From an uncultured Phocaeicola sp. (lineage in GTDB: Bacteria; Bacteroidota; Bacteroidia; Bacteroidales; Bacteroidaceae), in contig CAPAOL010000046.1 in NCBI GenBank assembly GCA_948579315.1, forward strand, positions 1 through 23,354: 23,354 nt of DNA, given 5' to 3'. The position numbers were made by a program, and so were the translations under genes. The notes beneath the pieces were generated by a model, which was not told where the DNA came from, ran no database searches, and saw only the letters and a list, made by a program, of their open reading frames with translations. This document shows, one piece after another, positions 14,089-21,639 of the stretch. The first letter of the stretch is position 1. Each line of letters begins with the position of its first letter.

Positions 14089-15204
14089 ATGGGAATCATG
14101 GTTGGACTTCCCAGCCCAAGTGGCTCGGAGAAAGATTTGCAGTTGAATTTCAGCAAAAACATGACCGTGCAGGTAGAAATGAGAGCCCCTCATTTGCCCG
14201 CCGAATGGTATACGCAGAGTGGTATACAGCTGACATGGCCACACGCCGGTACAGACTGGGCGTACATGCTGGCAGAAGTGCAAGAATGTTTTATAAACAT
14301 AGCCAGGGAAATAGCGAAGCGAGAGTTGCTATTGATTGTCACCCCCGAACCGGAAGAAGTGAAAAAACAGATAGCCGCTACCGTCAACATGAATAACGTC
14401 CGCTTTCTGGAATGTGCCACCAATGATACATGGGCACGCGACCACGGAGCCATCACCATGATAGACACCGGCACCCCTTCCCTGCTCGACTTTACATTCA
14501 ACGGTTGGGGACTGAAATTTGCTTCCGAACTGGATAATCAAATCACCAAACAAGCGGTAGAAGCCGGATCCCTGAAAGGTCAGTATATCGACCGCCTCGA
14601 CTTCGTTCTTGAAGGAGGCTCTATCGAAAGCGACGGAATGGGCACACTGCTCACTACCTCCGAATGTCTACTTTCTCCCCAACGGAACGGGCGACTGAAC
14701 CAGGTAGAGATAGAAGAATACCTGAAATCAACCTTCCACCTGCAAAAGGTTCTTTGGTTAGACCACGGCTATCTTGCCGGCGACGACACTGACAGCCACA
14801 TCGACACTTTGGCACGTTTCTGTTCTACTGACACCATTGCTTACGTGAAATGTGATGACAAAGAAGACGAACACTACGAAACATTACTCGCAATGGAGGA
14901 ACAACTGAAAACATTCCGCACCCTAGCAGGAGAACCCTATCGCCTGTTAGCCTTACCGATGGCAGACAAGATAGAAGAAGACGGCGAACGCCTGCCCGCA
15001 ACTTACGCGAACTTCTTGATTATGAACGAAGTTATTCTATACCCGACATACAATCAGCCGGCGAATGACCAAAAAGCAAGAGAAGTGTTACAACAAGCAT
15101 TTCCAAACCATCAAATAATCGGAATAGACTGCCGTGCCCTGATTAAGCAACACGGTTCCCTGCATTGTGTCACCATGCAATACCCATTGGGAGTTATAAA
15201 ATAA
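14089..15204 (+). CDS. aguA: Agmatine deiminase
   Basis: Peptidylarginine-deiminase-fold enzyme that hydrolyses agmatine to N-carbamoylputrescine and ammonia. On the 371-residue reading, the substrate motif NDTWARDHG (112-120), EGGSIESDG (175-183), the catalytic histidine in SHIDT (H237) and the nucleophile C360 in GSLHC are all present. Usual family members begin about 7-15 residues before LPAEW, so residues 1-24 have no counterpart and the true start may be the ATG at 14161 or 14179; I list the longest frame because nothing upstream decides it. The amidase for the next step follows 29 bp downstream. Confidence 0.88.
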   Translation: MGIMVGLPSPSGSEKDLQLNFSKNMTVQVEMRAPHLPAEWYTQSGIQLTWPHAGTDWAYMLAEVQECFINIAREIAKRELLLIVTPEPEEVKKQIAATVNMNNVRFLECATNDTWARDHGAITMIDTGTPSLLDFTFNGWGLKFASELDNQITKQAVEAGSLKGQYIDRLDFVLEGGSIESDGMGTLLTTSECLLSPQRNGRLNQVEIEEYLKSTFHLQKVLWLDHGYLAGDDTDSHIDTLARFCSTDTIAYVKCDDKEDEHYETLLAMEEQLKTFRTLAGEPYRLLALPMADKIEEDGERLPATYANFLIMNEVILYPTYNQPANDQKAREVLQQAFPNHQIIGIDCRALIKQHGSLHCVTMQYPLGVIK

Positions 15205-15233
15205 CAAATAAATCAACCAAGTAATTATTCATC

Positions 15234-16118
15234 ATGAAAAAGATAAAAGTCGGAATCATCCAACAGTCCAATACCGCAAATATTCGGGTCAACCTGATGA
15301 ACCTCGCAAAGAGTATCGAGGCTTGCGCTGCTCACGGTGCGCAACTAATTGTGCTTCAGGAGCTACACAACTCACTTTATTTTTGCCAGACAGAAAACAC
15401 CAATCTGTTTGATCTGGCTGAACCCATTCCCGGACCATCCACAGGCTTTTATTCCGAGTTGGCAGCCGCCAATAAAGTAGTCCTTGTCACCTCTCTTTTT
15501 GAGAAACGTGCCCCCGGACTATATCATAACACCGCTGTTGTGTTCGACCGCGACGGAAGCATTGCGGGTAAATACCGAAAAATGCATATTCCCGATGATC
15601 CGGCTTACTACGAGAAATTCTACTTCACTCCCGGAGACATCGGTTTTGAACCCATTCAAACCTCATTAGGAAAGCTGGGCGTACTGGTATGCTGGGATCA
15701 ATGGTACCCGGAAGCTGCCCGCCTGATGGCACTGAAAGGTGCGGAACTTTTAATTTATCCTACCGCCATCGGCTGGGAAAGCAGTGACACGGACGACGAA
15801 AAAGCCCGCCAACTCAACGCTTGGATTATTTCACAGCGTGCCCATGCTGTTGCCAATGGTCTTCCTGTTATCTCCGTCAACCGTGTAGGACACGAGCCCG
15901 ATCCTTCCGGACAAACAAACGGCATCCTATTTTGGGGAAACAGTTTCGTAGCAGGACCGCAAGGAGAATTCCTGGCACAAGCCGGAAACGATCATCCGGA
16001 AAACATGGTAGTGGAAATAGATATGGAACGCTCAGAAAACGTCCGCCGCTGGTGGCCTTTTCTCCGTGATCGCCGGATTGACGAATACGAAGGACTTACC
16101 AAACGCTTCCTCGACTAA
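15234..16118 (+). CDS. aguB: N-carbamoylputrescine amidase
   Basis: Nitrilase-superfamily amidase that converts N-carbamoylputrescine to putrescine, CO2 and ammonia. The catalytic triad is visible: E43 in LQELHNSLYF, K116 in KYRKMHIPDDP and C153 in LVCWDQWYPEAARL. These surrounding sequences are characteristic of the AguB subgroup of nitrilases. Length 294 residues is normal. It is 29 bp behind agmatine deiminase, so together they form the agmatine-to-putrescine route; no arginine decarboxylase is in this window. The 3' side carries a long hairpin element. Confidence 0.92.
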   Translation: MKKIKVGIIQQSNTANIRVNLMNLAKSIEACAAHGAQLIVLQELHNSLYFCQTENTNLFDLAEPIPGPSTGFYSELAAANKVVLVTSLFEKRAPGLYHNTAVVFDRDGSIAGKYRKMHIPDDPAYYEKFYFTPGDIGFEPIQTSLGKLGVLVCWDQWYPEAARLMALKGAELLIYPTAIGWESSDTDDEKARQLNAWIISQRAHAVANGLPVISVNRVGHEPDPSGQTNGILFWGNSFVAGPQGEFLAQAGNDHPENMVVEIDMERSENVRRWWPFLRDRRIDEYEGLTKRFLD

Positions 16119-16169
16119 AGTTCAATGCAGAAGTTCTCCAATAAAGTTTACTCCCAAGACATAAAAGAG

Positions 16170-16185
16170 GATATTTATAAATATC
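16170..16185. repeat. Perfect 16-bp A/T palindrome
   Basis: GATATTTATAAATATC is self-complementary over 16 bp. It lies between the aguB stop codon and the MITE-like hairpin. Its composition makes chance occurrence plausible. Confidence 0.4.
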
Positions 16186-16197
16186 ACAACACCCCAG

Positions 16198-16297
16198 AGG
16201 AGCTGTCTTACAAATTCTAAATATTGAAAATCACCCACGCTACAGATAGTTATAGCGTGGGTGAAATTATTAATGAGGGACTTATCAGACAGCCCTT
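16198..16297. mobile_element. 100-bp MITE-like element (imperfect terminal inverted repeats)
   Basis: The two halves, 16198-16242 and 16253-16297, are 45-bp inverted repeats of one another around a 10-nt loop. The inner 12 bp (TCACCCACGCTA, 16231-16242) are perfect, the middle is degenerate, and the outer ends are conserved: left AGCTGTCTTACAA against right (reverse complement) GGCTGTCTGATAA. Ends of the GGCTGTCT type are common in bacterial insertion sequences, so this looks like a miniature element without its own gene. I could not identify a target duplication. As RNA it would fold into one long hairpin and could terminate the agu transcript. Confidence 0.5.
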
Positions 16298-16342
16298 TCT
16301 ATATTTATTATGTGAAAAATGTTCCTACTACAGTAAGGAAGC

Positions 16343-16391
16343 AAGAAGGGCACAGAGTCAAAATCTAAATTTAAAACTCTGTGCCCTTCTT
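16343..16391. terminator. 16-bp perfect hairpin upstream of the transposase
   Basis: AAGAAGGGCACAGAGT (16343-16358) pairs perfectly with ACTCTGTGCCCTTCTT (16376-16391) around a 17-nt loop. There is no long T-tract on either strand, so it is a strong RNA hairpin or processing/pausing site more than a classic terminator. Confidence 0.5.
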
Positions 16392-16418
16392 AGGGATATT
16401 CCTAAAATAATAAAATTT

Positions 16419-16455
16419 AAGGCAACTAATTCATTGCGAGTTAGTTGCCTTTTTT
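16419..16455 (+). terminator. Intrinsic terminator directly upstream of the transposase promoter
   Basis: AAGGCAACTAA (16419-16429) pairs perfectly with TTAGTTGCCTT (16441-16451), 11 bp, and runs into TTTTTT (16450-16455). It ends incoming plus-strand transcription about 70 bp before the transposase ATG, as insertion sequences often do to silence read-in. Confidence 0.75.
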
Positions 16456-16456
16456 G

Positions 16457-16464
16457 TATCTTTA
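16457..16464 (+). promoter_or_regulatory. Likely -7 box of the transposase gene
   Basis: TATCTTTA differs from TAnnTTTG only at the last base and begins two bases after the T-tract of the terminator. A TTG at 16435-16437, inside the hairpin loop, could act as -33. Transcription would start near 16471, about 55 bp before the ATG. Confidence 0.35.
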
Positions 16465-16525
16465 AGCATTCCCCCCAAAAAAACGGTTTGACGGCCAAAA
16501 CGGGGGTAATTAAAAATAAAAACAC

Positions 16526-17884
16526 ATGGTAAAGATACAAAAAATCTCAGAAATCGAACCTTGTTTAGGTTTTACCGAGTTCGATATGCTTAAAAAATAT
16601 CGTCAAAGTTTTGTAACGAGTGAATTAGGTCGACTCCATTCTCTATTCCCTTTCTCGGAACTGGCCCGACAAATGCATTTGAAGTCCTCTCCTTTGGGGC
16701 GTAAAAGTTATTTTTCTCCTGAAGGTAAAATAGCCTTGATGGTCTTGAAGTCCTATACCAACTTTTCCGATGCACAACTGATTGAGCATTTAAACGGTAA
16801 TATTCATTACCAGTTATTTTGTGGTGTTCAGATTGATCCGCTTCATCCACTAACCAATCCTAAAATCGTTAGTGCAATTCGTCAGGAACTAGCGAATCGC
16901 CTTGACGTTGACTCCCTCCAGCTCATTCTTGCCGAGCATTGGAAACCTTATCTTGAGAACCTTCATGTCTGTATGACCGATGCCACCTGTTATGAAAGTC
17001 ATCTGCGTTTTCCTACTGATACCAAACTCTTATGGGAAGGTATTGTATGGCTTCATCGTCATCTGTGCAAACATTGCCAGACCTTACATATACAACGTCC
17101 CCGTAACAAGTATCTTGATGTACGCCGTGCCTATCTTGCTTATAGCAAACTGCGTAAACGCAAGAAATCACAGACTCGTATGATTACACGAAGGTTACTT
17201 CAGTTATTGGCAAAGTTACTTGACCAGTTGGAGCAGCTTCATTCATCCTACAGGAAAAGGCTTACACTATCCTCTGATTACCAAAGACGTTTCTCGGTTA
17301 TACAGACAGTCCTTGAGCAAGGGAAGAATTTATTTGCAGGCAAAAAAGTGTCCAACCGTATCGTGAGTATCGACCGGCATTACCTTCGCCCCATTATCAG
17401 AGGTAAGGAAACCAAATCCGTTGAATTCGGAGCCAAAGTCAACAATATACAGATAGACGGAATCTCCTTTATAGAACATATCTCCTTTAAGGCTTTTAAC
17501 GAAGGAGTACGTTTGAAAGACTGTATTCATCTACAACAACAACTGACCGGGGTTAGGGTTAAGGCGCTTGCGGCGGATTCAATCTATGCCAATAATGCCA
17601 ACCGGAAATTTTGTACAAAATATCATATAAGTACTTCCTTTAAGCGTAAGGGCAGAGCTGCCAAAGATGAGCCGCTTCGGAAAATCTTACGGTCGCAACT
17701 CAGCCGTGAAAGAGCTACCCGCCTGGAAGGAAGTTTTGGAACGCAGAAACAACATTACTCACTGGCCAGGATAAAAGCTAGAAACAGGAAAACGGAAGTA
17801 CTTTGGATTTTCTTTGGGATACATACAGCCAATGCGGTATGTATGATAGAAAAGGTCGAAAAGAAAAAAAGAAAGGCAGCATAA
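16526..17884 (+). CDS. DDE transposase (IS5/IS1182-like)
   Basis: A 452-residue transposase with an N-terminal InsH-type (DUF772-like) DNA-binding region (about residues 30-125) and a C-terminal DDE domain. The catalytic acids are visible as D152 in MTDATCYE, D351 in AADSIYANNANR and E401 in LEGSFGTQKQHYSLARIKAR. A charged, coiled insertion (about 205-265) lies between the first two acids. The frame is intact, so the element may be active. It sits between agu and gtrA-aspS; hairpins bound it on both sides. Terminal inverted repeats and target duplication could not be identified by eye, so the IS limits are open (left end before 16419, right end between 17885 and about 18027). Confidence 0.88.
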   Translation: MVKIQKISEIEPCLGFTEFDMLKKYRQSFVTSELGRLHSLFPFSELARQMHLKSSPLGRKSYFSPEGKIALMVLKSYTNFSDAQLIEHLNGNIHYQLFCGVQIDPLHPLTNPKIVSAIRQELANRLDVDSLQLILAEHWKPYLENLHVCMTDATCYESHLRFPTDTKLLWEGIVWLHRHLCKHCQTLHIQRPRNKYLDVRRAYLAYSKLRKRKKSQTRMITRRLLQLLAKLLDQLEQLHSSYRKRLTLSSDYQRRFSVIQTVLEQGKNLFAGKKVSNRIVSIDRHYLRPIIRGKETKSVEFGAKVNNIQIDGISFIEHISFKAFNEGVRLKDCIHLQQQLTGVRVKALAADSIYANNANRKFCTKYHISTSFKRKGRAAKDEPLRKILRSQLSRERATRLEGSFGTQKQHYSLARIKARNRKTEVLWIFFGIHTANAVCMIEKVEKKKRKAA

Positions 17885-18027
17885 TCGGATCAAAATAAGA
17901 AGAAAAACAGGAGAGGTTTTAACTTCCCCTAAAAAAGACATGTACATAATGCATGGGTGGGAAGGAAAAAACAAGAATATGTAAACAATATTCTACAAAA
18001 AAGATAGAAAACTGGGAGAGTTGAACG
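17885..18027. other. Right flank of the insertion sequence, no gene
   Basis: No frame is supported here. It should hold the right end of the IS. A 7-bp inverted repeat AGAATAT / ATATTCT lies at 17974-17980 and 17988-17994. Confidence 0.4.
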
Positions 18028-18079
18028 AAAAAATCAAGAGAAAAGCTCACGTAAAGCAAAGCTTTTCTCTTGATTTTTT
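18028..18079. terminator. 20-bp bidirectional terminator
   Basis: AAAAAATCAAGAGAAAAGCT (18028-18047) pairs perfectly with 18060-18079 around a 12-nt loop. Both strands end in six T residues, so it serves the aspS-gtrA transcript from the right and read-out from the transposase side from the left. Confidence 0.85.
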
Positions 18080-18135
18080 AGAAAGAGGAACATTTACTGA
18101 ATATCCCTTCTTATATACTATATATAATAACTATT

Positions 18136-18525
18136 TCATTGAAAAGTTATTTTCTTGTTGGCTAGGAAATTAGCTCCTCCATAAATAAATAATCCCAGGA
18201 ATTGAGCCAGATATTCATTCACATCCAGTCCTTCTACCAATAAGATAAGAAATAAAAACTGTGCGGTGTAAGCCGCGGCAAAAGCAGAACAAAAGAATAG
18301 TATCTGTTTCCAGATACTATTCTTTTTATTTTCCACGGGGAATATCCAATATTTACACCAGATAAAATTATGGATTTGAGCTATCAGATACGCTGTTATA
18401 TTAGCCACCATATAGTCGCTGTTAAATGACATTTGTTTCATCATTAACCACACAACCAACGCCATAATCAAAGCGTTCATTGTACCAATGACTATAAAAC
18501 GGAATATGCGTACAGATTCTTTCAC
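18136..18525 (-). CDS. GtrA-family membrane protein
   Basis: A 129-residue protein with four membrane helices (about residues 9-28, 40-58, 73-95 and 103-119) and the typical GtrA ending GGANFLANKKITFQ. GtrA proteins are thought to flip or help transfer undecaprenyl-linked sugars in surface-polysaccharide modification, but no glycosyltransferase gene is adjacent. The start codon is GTG (18525-18523), overlapping the aspS stop (18524-18522) as GTGA, so translation is coupled to aspS. A functional link to the synthetase is not expected; the coupling probably sets expression level. Confidence 0.85.
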   Translation of the reverse strand: MKESVRIFRFIVIGTMNALIMALVVWLMMKQMSFNSDYMVANITAYLIAQIHNFIWCKYWIFPVENKKNSIWKQILFFCSAFAAAYTAQFLFLILLVEGLDVNEYLAQFLGLFIYGGANFLANKKITFQ

Positions 18526-20285
18526 TCGCCCTCTTTCAAATCTACGATCAAATTCAGTTCATCAAGCTGGCTCTGGTCGATTGCAGAGGGTGCGTCCAAC
18601 ATCACATCACGTCCGGAATTATTTTTCGGGAACGCAATACAGTCGCGTATAGAATCCAATCCTGCAAACAAAGACACCCAACGGTCGAGTCCGTATGCCA
18701 AACCACCATGAGGAGGCGCACCATACTTAAAGGCATTCATCAGGAAGCCAAACTGTGCCTCTGCCTTCTCCGGAGTGAATCCAAGAATCTCGAACATCTT
18801 CGCCTGCAACTTCGCATCGTGGATACGGATAGATCCGCCACCAACTTCCACACCGTTGATTACCATATCGTATGCATCTGCACGTACAGCAGCCGGATCA
18901 GTGTCCAACATCGGAATGTCTTCCTCTTTCGGATGAGTAAACGGATGATGCATAGCCATCAGACGACCTTCCTCTTCGCTCCATTCGAACATCGGGAAGT
19001 CAATCACCCAAAGGCAAACAAACTTATTCTTATCACGCAATCCCAGTTGAGCACCCATTTCCAGACGAAGCTCGCAAAGTTGTTTACGTGTTTTCATTAC
19101 ATCGTCGCCAGACAGAATCAGAATCAAATCACCCGGTTTAGCTCCGAATGCTTCCTTCATTTGCTGGAGCACCTCTTGCGTATAGAATTTATCTACACTC
19201 GATTTCACCGTTCCGTCGGCTTCCACACGGGCATAAACCATTCCTTTCGCACCAATCTGCGGTTTCTTTACGAACTCGGTCAATGCATCCAGCTGCTTGC
19301 GGGTATAAGTCGCAGCACCTTCGGCACAGATACCACCCACATAAGCCGCATTATCGAATACTGAGAATCCGTGACCTTTCATGATATCCATCAGTTCCAC
19401 GAATTTCATGCCGAAACGCAAATCCGGTTTATCGCTACCATAATATTTCATGGCGTCCGCCCAAGGCATACGTTGGAATGGTTCATTCAGTTCTACACCA
19501 CGAAGAGTCTTAAACAAATGTTTAGCCATTCCTTCGAAAGTAGTGATAATATCTTCCTGCTCAACGAAGCTCATTTCGCAGTCGATCTGTGTAAATTCCG
19601 GCTGACGGTCGGCACGCAAATCTTCATCGCGGAAACATTTCGCAATCTGGAAGTAACGGTCGAAACCGGAAACCATCAACAACTGCTTCAAAGTCTGCGG
19701 AGATTGCGGAAGTGCGTAGAACTGTCCCGGATTCATACGTGAGGGCACCACGAAGTCGCGTGCGCCTTCAGGAGTAGAACCGATCAAAACGGGCGTTTCC
19801 ACTTCGATGAACCCTAGACTATCCAGATATTTGCGAACTTCAATGGTCATCTTATGACGCAGTTCCAAATTGGAACGTACAGCGTTACGGCGTAAATCCA
19901 AATAACGGTATTTCATGCGGATATCATCCCCCCCATCCGTGTTATCTTCGATAGTGAACGGAGGAGTCATGGCAGTATTTAGTACGTTCAGTTCCGAAAC
20001 AATGATTTCAATGTCTCCAGTAGGAATGTTTGCATTCTTGCTGAAACGTTCATTAACCGTTCCTGTTACTTGAATGACGAACTCACGTCCCAATTTATTA
20101 GCACGTTCACAGAGTTCAGCATTAATTTCTTCATTAAAAACCAATTGGGTAATTCCGTAACGGTCGCGAAGGTCAATGAATGTCATCCCTCCCATCTTAC
20201 GGCTGCGCTGTACCCATCCGGACAGCGTGATTTGCTTGTTTACATCAGAGATTCTAAGTTCTCCACATGTGTGCGTTCTAAACAT
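18522..20285 (-). CDS. aspS: Aspartate--tRNA ligase
   Basis: Class II aminoacyl-tRNA synthetase that charges tRNA with aspartate. The 587 residues have bacterial architecture: OB-fold anticodon domain (about 17-108), catalytic core with TPEGARDFVVPSR (171-183), YALPQSPQTLKQLLM, motif 2 FRDEDLRADRQPEFTQ (218-233), a GAD insertion (about 290-420), and motif 3 GGLAYGLDRWVSLFAG (526-542 region). I chose the ATG at 20285 because MFRTHTCGELR is the family's usual start; the preceding 24 codons of the frame overlap a promoter box. It is followed by gtrA with a 4-bp overlap. Whether it also charges tRNA-Asn is not decided by what I can see. Confidence 0.95.
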   Translation of the reverse strand: MFRTHTCGELRISDVNKQITLSGWVQRSRKMGGMTFIDLRDRYGITQLVFNEEINAELCERANKLGREFVIQVTGTVNERFSKNANIPTGDIEIIVSELNVLNTAMTPPFTIEDNTDGGDDIRMKYRYLDLRRNAVRSNLELRHKMTIEVRKYLDSLGFIEVETPVLIGSTPEGARDFVVPSRMNPGQFYALPQSPQTLKQLLMVSGFDRYFQIAKCFRDEDLRADRQPEFTQIDCEMSFVEQEDIITTFEGMAKHLFKTLRGVELNEPFQRMPWADAMKYYGSDKPDLRFGMKFVELMDIMKGHGFSVFDNAAYVGGICAEGAATYTRKQLDALTEFVKKPQIGAKGMVYARVEADGTVKSSVDKFYTQEVLQQMKEAFGAKPGDLILILSGDDVMKTRKQLCELRLEMGAQLGLRDKNKFVCLWVIDFPMFEWSEEEGRLMAMHHPFTHPKEEDIPMLDTDPAAVRADAYDMVINGVEVGGGSIRIHDAKLQAKMFEILGFTPEKAEAQFGFLMNAFKYGAPPHGGLAYGLDRWVSLFAGLDSIRDCIAFPKNNSGRDVMLDAPSAIDQSQLDELNLIVDLKEGE

Positions 20286-20344
20286 ATATTTTTTATTTAA
20301 ACGATTATCACTCGCGTTTTTATTTTGATTGAACCAAAACTGCG

Positions 20345-20352
20345 CAAAAGTA
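20345..20352 (-). promoter_or_regulatory. -7 box of the aspS promoter
   Basis: Minus strand TACTTTTG, a perfect TAnnTTTG match in the 108-bp gap after the lipid-kinase gene, giving a leader of about 50 nt before the ATG at 20285. It supports separate transcription of aspS-gtrA. Confidence 0.5.
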
Positions 20353-20393
20353 CGCAATAATTTGTAATTCGGTGTCAGTAATCCGTTATTTTA

Positions 20394-21419
20394 TCAGACT
20401 TTCTTTGTCAGTTTTTTCAATATTTTCTTGTTTTTATCCGTTATATTGTCGACGATGGCTTCATTCATCAGTTTGATGCCATTCATATATTCCTGCGCTC
20501 TTTGGAGCACATTGGCTGCGTCCTTTTCCGGTGCTCGTGGCACTACCACGCGCAATCCTCCTTGAATCAGTTGAATGTTTATATTGGCATCCGTTTCCAT
20601 GGGATCACCATCAAAATGCACTACCCCCGGAGTAGTACGGCGGATGCACAACTGCTTACAACGGAAAGTCTTGATACGGCTATTTTGATCGATTGTTTTA
20701 TTGAATAATTGAAAGGCTAATGAAGGAACGTCCAATACGGTGAACGGTTCGAGAATGGTCACATCCAGCAAACCATCTGTCAGAGTGGCTTGCGGTGCGA
20801 TATAAGCATTGTTTCCGTATTGCGACGCGTTTCCGCAGGCAATCAGGAAGGCTTTATACTTGGAGACTCCGTTTTCCGTTTCCAACTCATACGTTTCCGG
20901 CTCATATTTAAGACTTTCCTGGAGAGTTTTCTCCAAATACGTCAATAGCCCCCGTTTTCCGGCAAGTGCAAACTTCAGACTGACAAACGCATCGAATCCT
21001 ACTCCGCAAGTGCAGAAAAAATCTGTACCGTTGATCTTACCATAATCTATTACATCCATGCAACCTTCGTTCAGCACTTCCAATGCTCTCTTCGGTTCCA
21101 TCGGTATATGCAGATGCCTCGCCAATCCGTTACCCGATCCGCAGGGAATAATTCCCAACGCGGTATCAGTATGCACTAACGAACGGGCTATTTCATTGAT
21201 CGTTCCGTCCCCACCAATAGCCACTACTATATCTGTTTTCTCTTCGGCAGCTTTGGCAGCTATTTCTACTGCATGACCGGCTCTTTCCGTATACACTACT
21301 TCCCAAGAGTATCTCGCCTTGTCTATTTTTCCGTCCAGCAAGTTAAGAATCAATTCTTTACTTTGTGTTCCCGAAATAGGATTGACAACGAATTTTATTT
21401 TTTTCATTCTTTCGTTCAT
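20394..21419 (-). CDS. Diacylglycerol kinase-family lipid kinase
   Basis: Member of the DagK/YegS/sphingosine-kinase family, which phosphorylates diacylglycerol or long-chain bases with ATP. Residues 69-75 (GGDGTIN) form the nucleotide-binding GGDGT motif; PCGSGNGLARHL (92-103) and the later GGLRVVVP and DGDPMET segments are also typical. I chose the ATG at 21419 because the frame's earlier start at 21446 is a TTG inside the -7 box; ATG 21407 is an alternative. Length is then 341 residues. It is divergent from spt, so a sphingoid-base kinase role is attractive, but this is inference from position. Confidence 0.83.
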   Translation of the reverse strand: MNERMKKIKFVVNPISGTQSKELILNLLDGKIDKARYSWEVVYTERAGHAVEIAAKAAEEKTDIVVAIGGDGTINEIARSLVHTDTALGIIPCGSGNGLARHLHIPMEPKRALEVLNEGCMDVIDYGKINGTDFFCTCGVGFDAFVSLKFALAGKRGLLTYLEKTLQESLKYEPETYELETENGVSKYKAFLIACGNASQYGNNAYIAPQATLTDGLLDVTILEPFTVLDVPSLAFQLFNKTIDQNSRIKTFRCKQLCIRRTTPGVVHFDGDPMETDANINIQLIQGGLRVVVPRAPEKDAANVLQRAQEYMNGIKLMNEAIVDNITDKNKKILKKLTKKV

Positions 21420-21443
21420 GCTATTCTTGTCGATTGTAGACGA

Positions 21444-21451
21444 CAAAAGTA
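21444..21451 (-). promoter_or_regulatory. -7 box of the lipid-kinase gene
   Basis: Minus strand TACTTTTG, a perfect TAnnTTTG match, 24 bp before the ATG at 21419. Confidence 0.5.
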
Positions 21452-21476
21452 ATATAAATATCTTAAATTTTAATCT

Positions 21477-21492
21477 ATTAGAGGTTTCTAAT
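21477..21492. promoter_or_regulatory. Short inverted repeat between the lipid kinase and spt
   Basis: ATTAGA and TCTAAT separated by GGTT form a 6+4+6 inverted repeat between the two divergent -7 boxes. It could be an operator shared by both lipid genes; the arms are short. Confidence 0.3.
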
Positions 21493-21545
21493 CATACGAG
21501 AGCAACTTTTTTCTCTTAAAAAGAACAGATAAAAGTAAATTTTGT

Positions 21546-21612
21546 TATCTTTGCCCCCTGTTTTTAAACACTTGTTAAGATAAAAGGATGTAAAATCGTC
21601 AGCGAACGATTT
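21546..21612 (+). promoter_or_regulatory. spt promoter and leader hairpin
   Basis: TATCTTTG (21546-21553) is a perfect -7 box. It leaves a leader of about 80 nt, which contains a hairpin AAATCGT (21593-21599) / ACGATTT (21606-21612) with a 6-nt loop. No clear -33 element is visible. Confidence 0.5.
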
Positions 21613-21639
21613 GAGTATGAGTATAATAAATTATAATTC

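Noticed and set aside
16275..16296. Left terminal repeat of the IS, matched to 17908-17930
   Set aside because: Only about half the positions agree and no flanking duplication is seen; the same bases fit better as the right end of the 100-bp MITE-like hairpin.
18708..19364. 218-codon plus-strand frame inside aspS
   Set aside because: It is antisense to conserved synthetase motifs and has no family resemblance.
20286..20357. 24-codon N-terminal extension of aspartyl-tRNA synthetase
   Set aside because: It overlaps a perfect -7 box and precedes the canonical MFRTHTCGELR start.
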